The translations under genes and the position numbers were made by a program. DNA of 64,000 bases from Allobaculum sp. Allo2 (lineage in GTDB: Bacteria > Bacillota_I > Bacilli_A > Erysipelotrichales > Erysipelotrichaceae): NCBI RefSeq assembly GCF_022701175.1, contig NZ_CP078088.1, positions 620,001-684,000 on the forward strand, in the 5' to 3' direction. Positions within the stretch are counted from its first letter, which is position 1. Every line of letters starts with the position of its first letter. Below are positions 56,050 to 64,000 of the stretch, in pieces. The notes under the pieces were generated by a model. The model made no database searches, had not been told where the DNA came from, and saw nothing but the letters and a program-made list of their open reading frames with translations.

Positions 56050-58856
56050 GTCTGAGAGCTTTGTAATTTCAGAAGGCTGATCGCCGCTGAAAGCCTGCTT
56101 ATTGTCGTAGACCACGTCTGAGAGCTTTGTAATTTCAGAAGGCTGATCGCCGAAAACGGAAGCTGGGTTGCGGGATGTCCCGTCTGAGAGCTTTGTAATT
56201 TCAGAAGGCTGATCGCCCAAAGACGCGGCTGGGAAACTGTCGAATCTGTCTGAGAGCTTTGTAATTTCAGAAGGCTGATCGCCCAAAGGCATGGGCGCCA
56301 TGCTCAAGCAGGCGTCTGAGAGCTTTGTAATTTCAGAAGGCTGATCGCCAGCCCGAACCGCTGGCGTGCCGTTAGCAAGGTCTGAGAGCTTTGTAATTTC
56401 AGAAGGCTGATCGCCATTTCAATGCCCGGATGGCCTGCTCATTCAGTCTGAGAGCTTTGTAATTTCAGAAGGCTGATCGCCTCATTCAAATTTTAACAGA
56501 AAGGAATTCATGTCTGAGAGCTTTGTAATTTCAGAAGGCTGATCGCCCGAAATACCCGCCGACCGGGTACCTCTTGGGTCTGAGAGCTTTGTAATTTCAG
56601 AAGGCTGATCGCCTGAGAGAGAAATGGATAGGCACTTCCCGCGGTCTGAGAGCTTTGTAATTTCAGAAGGCTGATCGCCCTTTGATTTTGACGGGTTCGA
56701 GACGGTGTAGTCTGAGAGCTTTGTAATTTCAGAAGGCTGATCGCCCAAAGGCATGGGCGCCATGCTCAAGCAGGCGTCTGAGAGCTTTGTAATTTCAGAA
56801 GGCTGATCGCCAGCCCGAACCGCTGGCGTGCCGTTAGCAAGGTCTGAGAGCTTTGTAATTTCAGAAGGCTGATCGCCCAAGGACGTAGCCTTTTGCCACA
56901 TCCTCAGGTCTGAGAGCTTTGTAATTTCAGAAGGCTGATCGCCCCACCATCAGCCAGTCGCCGACAGACCCTTGTCTGAGAGCTTTGTAATTTCAGAAGG
57001 CTGATCGCCCGAATCCATGTCGTGGCGGTCTGTAGGTCAGTCTGAGAGCTTTGTAATTTCAGAAGGCTGATCGCCGTTGTTTCCGCGCCCCAGTTCTTAA
57101 TAATTGTCTGAGAGCTTTGTAATTTCAGAAGGCTGATCGCCTATTACGGGCATACCGATACCAGCCTGGCGGTCTGAGAGCTTTGTAATTTCAGAAGGCT
57201 GATCGCCTCGTTCATGACTCTGTGAAGGGTGGTGCTGGTCTGAGAGCTTTGTAATTTCAGAAGGCTGATCGCCAAAAGCATCCCGTGCAGTCGTTCCCCT
57301 CTGGTCTGAGAGCTTTGTAATTTCAGAAGGCTGATCGCCAAAAGCATCCCGTGCAGTCGTTCCCCTCTGGTCTGAGAGCTTTGTAATTTCAGAAGGCTGA
57401 TCGCCTTGTCATTCTCATTCCCTCTCTTCGATCGTGTCTGAGAGCTTTGTAATTTCAGAAGGCTGATCGCCTTCGATCACTACCTGTGAATCGTCGATCC
57501 AGTCTGAGAGCTTTGTAATTTCAGAAGGCTGATCGCCCCGGAGAATAGCCGGCACCGCGCGCATTTGGTCTGAGAGCTTTGTAATTTCAGAAGGCTGATC
57601 GCCTTCGATCACTACCTGTGAATCGTCGATCCAGTCTGAGAGCTTTGTAATTTCAGAAGGCTGATCGCCCCGGAGAATAGCCGGCACCGCGCGCATTTGG
57701 TCTGAGAGCTTTGTAATTTCAGAAGGCTGATCGCCAGAAAGTATGAGCGCGCTGGAAGCCGCCAAGTCTGAGAGCTTTGTAATTTCAGAAGGCTGATCGC
57801 CGCAGTGCTGCCAAACGCGAAACATTTGTATGTCTGAGAGCTTTGTAATTTCAGAAGGCTGATCGCCGATGACCGTCAACGGTCAGCAGTTCCGACTGTC
57901 TGAGAGCTTTGTAATTTCAGAAGGCTGATCGCCTTGGGTACAGAACATACTGGAGCTTTGCAGGTCTGAGAGCTTTGTAATTTCAGAAGGCTGATCGCCT
58001 TTAAACGCCAGGTTAAACTGATCGATGGTGTCTGAGAGCTTTGTAATTTCAGAAGGCTGATCGCCAGTCACTGAGTTCCCCTCCCAATACGCGGTGTCTG
58101 AGAGCTTTGTAATTTCAGAAGGCTGATCGCCGCAGTTCAGACGCAGCAGATCGCAGAGCTTGTCTGAGAGCTTTGTAATTTCAGAAGGCTGATCGCCAGT
58201 CTCGCTTGAGGATAACCTGGCTTAAGTGTCTGAGAGCTTTGTAATTTCAGAAGGCTGATCGCCAAAACTCATCATGACGGCAACTGCGGTCGTGTCTGAG
58301 AGCTTTGTAATTTCAGAAGGCTGATCGCCACGCCAGCGGTTCGGGCTTTCCGTTCCTCTGTCTGAGAGCTTTGTAATTTCAGAAGGCTGATCGCCCTTGA
58401 CTTCTGGAATCGTGCGCTCGCACGAGTCTGAGAGCTTTGTAATTTCAGAAGGCTGATCGCCTTCTCTTTTCGTCGTCCGGCGTTTCGTCTGTCTGAGAGC
58501 TTTGTAATTTCAGAAGGCTGATCGCCTTCCCGGTACTCAGTCTTCTGTATGTACTGGTCTGAGAGCTTTGTAATTTCAGAAGGCTGATCGCCGTTGTAAC
58601 TTTCGGATCTGCCCGTTTCACTGTCTGAGAGCTTTGTAATTTCAGAAGGCTGATCGCCCTCTGTGTCGATTTCTATGGACGCAGATTCGTCTGAGAGCTT
58701 TGTAATTTCAGAAGGCTGATCGCCGCACGTAAATCGTTCCGGTAAGAGTGCCTTGTCTGAGAGCTTTGTAATTTCAGAAGGCTGGTCGCCACGGGAGAAA
58801 TCGGTGGAAGCTGAGCGTAAGTCTGAGAGCATTGGGATTTCAGGAGGACAGTAATC
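56050..58856 (+). CRISPR. Type II-A CRISPR array, 43 repeats and 42 spacers
   Basis: Repeats of 36 bp start GTCTGAGAGCTTTGTAATTT and end GGCTGATCGCC; spacers are 30 bp (one of 29), period 66. The repeat resembles the II-A type (GTTTTAGAGCT...). The repeat at 58755 has one change (GGTCGCC end), and the last at 58821 is strongly degenerate, as expected for the leader-distal end. Spacers at 56086-56115 and onward are unique except for duplications: the pair beginning at 56284 and 56350 recurs at 56746 and 56812; the pair at 57472 and 57538 recurs at 57604 and 57670; the spacer at 57274 recurs at 57340. Confidence 0.97.
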
Positions 58857-59269
58857 AAACCAATTCACTTGCCTGGAAATTTCTAAGAAGTATTTTGAGT
58901 AATTGTTTCTAAACAAAATAGACAGAATATTTTCCAATGGCTTTTTGCCTTAGAACTGTTTTGATCATACCGAATAGAATTATTCCTTTACGCTATGCAC
59001 GATGATAAGTTGTTTATTAAGACAGATATCAATTGGGTGTGCTCGACAGTTAGCAAGTTAAAAATGCAGATTTGGAACAGAACTAGATGATAAGTAGAAA
59101 CTGGTAGATAAATATAAGGGAGGGCTTGTTCTGAATATGCCATTTAAATCGAACGGAAAAACGTCAGACTGTTCACATCAAACTAAGCTCTATCCACCGC
59201 CATTGACGTCAGAATTCATGAGAAAAATCCCTGAGCTCACAACTGCAGAGGTTTTGGAACCCATGCACG
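58857..59269. other. A/T-rich stretch after the CRISPR array
   Basis: No gene supported. A 61-residue frame at 59137 (MPFKSNGKTSDCSHQ) lies before the DUF2752 gene but has no well-placed ribosome site. No second tracrRNA-like anti-repeat was found here. Confidence 0.5.
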
Positions 59270-59698
59270 ATGAAAAAAGCAAAGCCGACCAACGCGACGA
59301 CAGATTCAGCAGATGCTTTTGATATTAGTTGCTCTGTGTGCAGCATGTGCGCTCGGCTACCTTATGTTTGGAAGAACTTGCATTTTTCAGATTGCCTTTG
59401 GCATGCCGTGTCCAGGCTGCGGAATGCTCCACGCATTTTCTCTCTGCTGACATTTCATTTTTATGAAGCGACAATTTATAATCCGGCGATCTGGATCTGG
59501 ATTCCATTTGTCCTGTGCACAATTTTTGCCTGGTGGACCGGCAGATTGAAAGAGAACTGGTTTTTAGTTTTATTTGGATTTGTCACCGCAATCACGATTG
59601 GAATTTATATTTTTCGGATGATTACAGTTTTTCCGGCGTGGCCGATGGATTCCTATGCAGGAAATCTGCTAGGACGGGCAGTCGCGCTATTCAGATAG
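59270..59698 (+). CDS. DUF2752 family membrane protein
   Basis: About 143 residues. Three membrane segments; the DUF2752 hallmark FGMPCPGCGMLHAF lies in the first third (after LLILVALCAACALGYLMFG), then IYNPAIWIWIPFVLCTIFAWW and a last helix. The function of the family is unknown. Two frame breaks (near 59312 and 59448) are each restored by one base. Ribosome site unclear. A terminator follows. Confidence 0.7.
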   Translation: MKKAKPTNATTDSADAFDISCSVCSMCARLPYVWKNLHFSDCLWHAVSRLRNAPRIFSLLTFHFYEATIYNPAIWIWIPFVLCTIFAWWTGRLKENWFLVLFGFVTAITIGIYIFRMITVFPAWPMDSYAGNLLGRAVALFR

Positions 59699-59732
59699 CC
59701 GTTATGGAAAGGCAGATTTGTAATAAATGGAA

Positions 59733-59762
59733 GAAGAGCCTTGGATGATCCAGGGCTTTTTC
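59733..59762 (+). terminator. Rho-independent terminator
   Basis: AGCCTTGGA pairs with TCCAGGGCT (one bulge/mismatch), followed by TTTTCC. Confidence 0.75.
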
Positions 59763-59969
59763 CATTTGCGAGCCTTCACACAGCGGAAGCCAGTTGGATT
59801 GGAGAATGGCGAATAAAGTTTTGAAAATTTTCAGGGAATGTTAAAAGGCGGCACAAAGCGCCCGATACAATGGAATCAGGAATAGGGATCTGCTTAAAAA
59901 TACATTTTACGAATACAGGAACAATCCAAATTCTCAATTCGCATAAACTTGGAAAGGAGATTTTCAGCA

Positions 59970-61221
59970 TGAAAAAGAAATCCGCTTTTATTCTGCTTTC
60001 AGCCTGCCTGGCGTGTGTCGGATGCACAACTGCACCTCAGAAGGGCAGTTCTGAATCTTTACAAAATGAAAATTCTGCACAGCAGCCAGCCGCAGTTGTT
60101 CAGCTTTCGGATCAGCAGAAAGCTTCGCTTTTCACCTTTTCCTGGAATTTATTTAACGAGCTTTATGAGGATGGAAAAGACGCGCTAGTCTCCCCGCTTT
60201 CCGCCTATTTCGCGCTGGGCATGGCGGCGCAGGGTGCTGATGGGAAGACGCTTGAAGAAATCGAAAAACGCTGGGAACAGACGTAAAGACGATGCGCGAA
60301 TTATCGGCGAGCGCGATTCAGTCCGCAGAAGGCGAAAACAGACAATTGCAAATAGCCAATTCGATCTGGGTCAAAGATACAGAGCTCGATTCTTCCTATC
60401 TGGATGTTCTGAAAGAGGACTATGATGCGGAAGGCTTCGAGTCGGCGTTCGATTCAAAAGCGGCGGATCAGATTAATGACTGGGTCAGTCAGAAAACGGA
60501 TGGACAGATTTCTAAGATGGTCGATTCCAGCGAGATTGAATCGCTCAGTCTGCTTTTGCTGAACGCCATAAATTTTGACGCAAAATGGCAAACCTCATAC
60601 GAGTCGGAAGATATTACGCGCTTCACTTTCACGGCCGCCAGTGGCGAAAGTCAGGAATGCGACGCAATGCTAAGCATCGAAGATCAGTATGTGGATGCGG
60701 GCAGCGTCCACGGATTTATGCGCCCTTATGAAGGCGGACGCTATGCGCTTTGCGCGCTCATTCCCAAAGATGAGCAGAAGACGATCGATGAAGCCCTTCA
60801 GAAAATCGACAGCAGTGGACTCGAAAAGGCGATTCAGACTCCGCAGCAGCGGGATGTGCACGCCACAATGCCGCCATTTGAAGTGGAAAGCGCCTTTTCT
60901 TTAAAGGACGCCCTCCAGAAGCTGGGTATGGATCTGCCTTTCAGCGATCTCGCGGATTTCTCAGGGATGTCTAAATCCACGAAATTGAAGATCGGCGCTG
61001 TAAATCAGAAAAGCCGCCTTTTGCTGAATGCCCAGGGAACAAAAGCGGCCGCGGCGACCGATGTCGGGATGGTTGAAGAGTCGGCTCGTGTCGAGGAAGA
61101 TCCAATTTATATTGCCTGCAACCGGCCGTTCCTCTATTTGATTGTGGATATCGAAACCGGAACCCCCGTTTTCATAGGCATTCAGAATTCAATACCAACT
61201 GAATCTGCAGGCTTGAAGTAG
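59970..61221 (+). CDS. Lipoprotein serpin (serine protease inhibitor)
   Basis: About 417 residues. Signal and lipobox (FILLSACLACVGC), a Ser/Gln-rich linker, then a complete serpin fold: FSWNLFNELYEDGKDALVSP, LSAYFALGMAAQGADGKTLE, IANSIWVKDTELD, LLLLNAINFDAKW, YALCALIPKD, FEVESAFSLKDALQKLGM, the hinge and reactive loop LLNAQGTKAAAATDVG then MVEESARVEED, and the serpin end CNRPFLYLIVDIETGTPVFIG. Surface anchored, it would trap serine proteases by the suicide mechanism, possibly host or rival enzymes. The frame breaks near 60265 (AAAA); one A gives EKTLGTDVKTMREL. GGAGA precedes ATG 59970. The IS66 insertion lies 156 bp downstream. Confidence 0.85.
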
Positions 61222-61273
61222 AAAACGGTAAAAAGGGGAGAGCGATTCTCAGACGTTCCTCTGTATTCTTCAA

Positions 61274-61335
61274 ACTGCGAAAAGACGGCTTCGTCGAACG
61301 TTTCTGAAATTCGATGAAACCGCCTTTTTCGTATC
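61274..61335 (+). terminator. Terminator after the serpin gene
   Basis: AAAGACGGCTTCGTCGAA pairs imperfectly with TTCGATGAAACCGCCTTT, followed by TTCG. Confidence 0.65.
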
Positions 61336-61369
61336 GTTTAGGCGCTGCGCACTCTGAACATTTCTCGTC

Positions 61370-61377
61370 ATTCAAAA
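61370..61377. repeat. 8-bp target site duplication, left copy
   Basis: ATTCAAAA, identical to 63861-63868 at the other side of the IS66 element. Confidence 0.9.
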
Positions 61378-61403
61378 GTAAGTGTCAAACAATCGACGGG
61401 TAT
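61378..61403 (+). repeat. IS66 left inverted repeat
   Basis: GTAAGTGTCAAACAATCGAC followed by GGGTAT; matches the right end at 22 of 26 positions. Confidence 0.85.
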
Positions 61404-61423
61404 ACGCGAGACTGAATATTAGA

Positions 61424-61470
61424 TACGCTAAACGGGATCCCTTTCGAGATCCCGCTTGGCGTATTTTTTA
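61424..61470 (+). terminator. Inward-blocking terminator at the IS66 left end
   Basis: TACGCTAAACGGGATC pairs with GATCCCGCTTGGCGTA, followed by TTTTTTA on the plus strand; it would stop transcripts entering from the serpin side. Confidence 0.7.
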
Positions 61471-63307
61471 TTCTTCATCGTTTTCTTCATACTTCGGATC
61501 CGGTCCACGGTATCCAATTCGAAGATATTCAGGTAAATCCTTTGAATACGGCAGAAGTGACTTCAATACATCTACCGCGATTTCATCGTCTTTGAACCAT
61601 TTGAGTTCATCCAGAACGTACTCCATGTAGCGCTCTGGATTTAAGTCGTTCATTTCAGCCGATCGAAACAAAGTCATAAACGCTGCGACGACTTCCGCAC
61701 CTTTGATACTCTTCGTAGTCTGGAAGTTTTGCGATTGATCACGAATGGCTTTACGGCTCTTTCTGCCACATTATTGTCGATCGGATAATCACCGTCTTCC
61801 AGGTACCTTCCCAACGAGTTCGCTCGATCCATGAAGTACTTGGCTGCTCTGTAGGCGGTGCTTCTTTCCTCGAATCCACTCTGAATCTCCATCATGACTC
61901 TTGTGAGTCTTTCAAAGCAGGGCTTTGAAAGTTCCTGCCGAACTTCGGTTCTCGCCTCGTGCGAGTAAGAAGCAACGTGGGATTCGATGTGGTAGAGCTT
62001 CCCGAACAGAGACAGGGCTGTGAGCAGAATCTGGAGACCCGGACTTGGTTCGGGTCTCTCTGTTTCGTCCAGCTGGGCTGCCGCTTCTGCGGCCTCTTCG
62101 TCGTTCTCCAGTGTGGTCTTTTCCCACTTCAGGACGTCTGCCTGATACTGCGCGAAGTCTGACCGGACTTTGATGGCTTCGAAGATCTTTCTTCTCGCAT
62201 GGGCCATACAGTTGAGCTTTCTGCAGGGGACATAGTAGCTGGCATATGCATAAAGCCCGTCTGTCATAAGGGCATGACGAAAAGAACCGCCAAGGAGGGC
62301 GATTACGAACTCCTGTTTCTTGTAAGGGAAAAACTTATAGACAGCCATCTGGTTCTCTTCATAGATTCCGCTGACGGCGACAACCATAGAAGACTGTTTT
62401 CGATCTTTAACCTCCGTGCACTTTAAAACCGTCTCATCCATATGGACGACGTTACAGTTTGGGAGATCCTCAATCATTTGTTTTACGAGTGGCTTCAGAT
62501 AAAGATCGTAAGTTTTTTCCAGGATGTTGCCCATGGTCTGACGGCTGATCGGCAGTCCCGTGAGACTCAGGTGCTTTTCCTGACGATAGGCCGGGGTTCC
62601 CATTACGAACTTATCGTAGGCAATTCCCGCGACCATAGAGGAAGTTGCGACACTCTTGTCGATCAGTGCAGGCTCGTCAGGTTCGGCGGTGCGGATGATG
62701 GCTTTCCCGTTTTCATCCGTACACTTGTTTGGGCACGCGACTGTCTCACGCAGCACTTCTTCCAGCCTATAGCGAGCGGGAATCCGATGAATCCTATAGT
62801 GACGTTTCATTCCAACAGTTTTCATCTCACAGCCGCAAACTGGGCAAATGCGCTTTTCCCCTTCTACACTGAAGGTAGTGGTTTCTTTGACCGCTTCCTG
62901 CTTTCTGCACTTGGTGGAAGGTTTTTCTTGCTTCCTTCAACAGAACTGAGCTTTAAATCTTCAGCTTCTTTACGATAGCGGTCTCCCTCTTCCTGATATT
63001 TCGCAGCCCGGTTAAAACAAACATCGGCTTTCAGATCAAGCTGAGCCAGCTGTTTATTCAGAATATTGATATCTGGGCCGCCGTCCTCGTTTTCAGAGTA
63101 ATCCAGTTTCAAGGGAACCATCTTTTCCGTAGAAGGACCAAAGCGGCCGCTTTTCACGGCTTTATTGATTTCTTTAGCGAAATAGAGATCCAGGTACATA
63201 TCCTCAATAAATTTGTCTTTCTCTTCTTCCGTCATGGTGCTGATCTGATGATGAAGATCTTCGAGGAGCTCGTTGCGGATTGTCTGGTAAGGGTTCGGCA
63301 CATTCAT
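61468..63307 (-). CDS. IS66-family transposase TnpC
   Basis: About 614 residues. Coiled-coil N-terminus (QLDLKADVCFNRAAKYQEEG), zinc-binding CPVCGCEMKTVG, then the DDE domain: VVHMDETVLK (first Asp), LMTDGLYAYASYY (second Asp), NCMAHARRKIFEA, and the catalytic Glu in DGDYPIDNNVAERAVKPFVI. The C-terminal IS66 region is YPSK-like SLLPYSKDLPEYLR. Frame breaks near 62925 (A) and 61728 (A) are each restored by one A. No extra decay was seen, so the enzyme could be active. Confidence 0.88.
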
Positions 63308-63399
63308 GTATTAAATTTAACATATTTAGAGCGATAGATAAAGTAAATGGGATGATTTATCTTGATATTCCTTCAAGAAAATCATCCTTTTAAATTGGT

Positions 63400-63784
63400 T
63401 TAAACGTACTTATAAGTTCGTGGCAGAAATGCCGGCTGGGGAACAATCGACAGACCGGAAAGCAGAGAGGCCAGCTGCGAACAGTCAATTCGCATGAAGT
63501 CGGACTGGTCAGTGCTGACAGGCCACTGAAGGGAAGATCTGGAGAGTCGCTTATAAACAAGCCAGAATCCATTTCCGTCACGAAGGATACCTTTGATCTT
63601 GTTCTTCTGTCGATTAACGAAGAAAAGAGGGATCCATCCAGCGGATCCAGAGCGAGAGGTCCTTGAACCAGGGGACGTAACCGTCAATTCCTTTGCGAAG
63701 GTCAGCAGGCATCTGAGCCAGATAGATGTTTTTAACTTTGGAGAAATCGATACCGAGATCGATTGCAGGGATGATTGATTCCAT
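63400..63784 (-). CDS. IS66-family accessory protein TnpB
   Basis: About 128 residues. YLAQMPADLRKGIDG near the start and FVNRQKNKIKGILRDGNGFW then LVYKRL are the TnpB (IS66 Orf2) signature. Needed for transposition, exact role unknown. AAGGAGG lies six bases before ATG 63784. One frame break near 63630 (TCTTTTC) is restored by one T. The 92-bp gap to tnpC is noncoding. Confidence 0.85.
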
Positions 63785-63834
63785 GAAAAAGCCTCCTTGA
63801 ATAAAGGAATTATCCCAAGGAGGCGGTCGAGAAA

Positions 63835-63860
63835 ATACCCGTCTTTTATTTGACGCTTAC
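63835..63860 (-). repeat. IS66 right inverted repeat
   Basis: Read inward: GTAAGCGTCAAATAAAAGAC then GGGTAT. Confidence 0.85.
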
Positions 63861-63868
63861 ATTCAAAA
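63861..63868. repeat. 8-bp target site duplication, right copy
   Basis: ATTCAAAA, identical to the left copy at 61370-61377. The remaining 132 bases to the window end show no gene. Confidence 0.9.
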
Positions 63869-64000
63869 TGGACAGGAGCTGTGTTCGAACGAAATGAATT
63901 CGAATCGCTGTCGGCGCGCAAATTGCTGTGTTCTAACTGAAGGTTTCCAGAAGGCTGGGAAGCTCACGAAGGGAGCAAACTTTTTAAGGCCATCTTCCTG

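Larger units (their letters stand above)
61378..63860 (-). mobile_element. IS66-family insertion sequence
   Basis: A 2,483-bp element. The ends are 26-bp imperfect inverted repeats starting GTAAG (left GTAAGTGTCAAACAATCGAC; right, read inward, GTAAGCGTCAAATAAAAGAC, both then GGGTAT). An exact 8-bp duplication ATTCAAAA flanks it. The genes tnpB and tnpC are read leftward; there is no room for tnpA. The target copy lies downstream of the serpin gene. The intact ends and exact duplication point to a recent insertion. Confidence 0.92.

Noticed and set aside
55966..58937. Leftward frames encoding repeated GDQPSEITKLSD peptides
   Set aside because: They are translations of the CRISPR repeat; the 66-bp period is a multiple of three, so frames stay open by chance.
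58857..59130. Second tracrRNA after the array
   Set aside because: No stretch complementary to the repeat was found there; the anti-repeat at 49849-49870 is far better.

Overview
The window looks like a chromosomal segment of a low-to-medium GC Bacillota, most like the Erysipelotrichia (gut Erysipelotrichaceae). This is inferred from gene content: a mraZ-rsmH-ftsL-PBP division cluster, PTS sugar uptake, a type II-A CRISPR-Cas locus, PASTA penicillin-binding protein and Listeria-Bacteroides surface repeats. No rRNA or tRNA gene was seen.

One feature dominates the reading. Most long genes are split by frameshifts, about 50-60 in 64 kb. In nearly every case that I resolved, the frame is restored by adding back one base, almost always in a run of A/T or G/C. 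Domain motifs and catalytic residues continue across the breaks, and essential genes (rsmH, rsmD, ftsL-like, PBP) are affected as much as accessory ones. I therefore treat these as likely single-base deletion errors of the sequence and annotate each as one gene, noting where the frame breaks.

Layout. 0-6.4 kb: 5' part of a secreted sialidase/lectin-like protein (leaves the window at the left), a serine acetyltransferase-like enzyme, a P1-family peptidase, a YdcF membrane protein and the 3' remnant of a repeat-rich surface protein. 6.7-13.1 kb: a SemiSWEET-like gene, then a sucrose operon (EIIBCA, sucrose-6-phosphate hydrolase, fructokinase, LacI regulator) with matching palindromic operators. 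13.2-19.1 kb: a giant TIR/TPR protein and a MATE exporter. 19.3-28.7 kb: DUF1848 protein, a TOTE-type primase-helicase, a UPF0158-GNAT fusion, a HesB-like protein with a Cys/His repeat tail, a Sel1-like protein, azlCD and a FUSC-type protein. 28.9-43.9 kb: MFS carrier, phosphoesterase overlapping a cytosolic BMP-type binding protein, a lipoprotein, KdpE/KdpD-like two-component genes, rsmD, a lipase-like hydrolase and proC. 44.0-48.6 kb: division/wall genes read leftward from a mraZ promoter.

49.8-58.9 kb: a complete type II-A CRISPR locus. It has a divergent tracrRNA, cas9, cas1, cas2, csn2 (all overlapping by 4 bases) and 43 repeats with 42 spacers, including three internal spacer duplications. 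59.2-64 kb: a DUF2752 membrane protein, a lipoprotein serpin and an IS66-family insertion with 26-bp inverted ends and an exact 8-bp target duplication.
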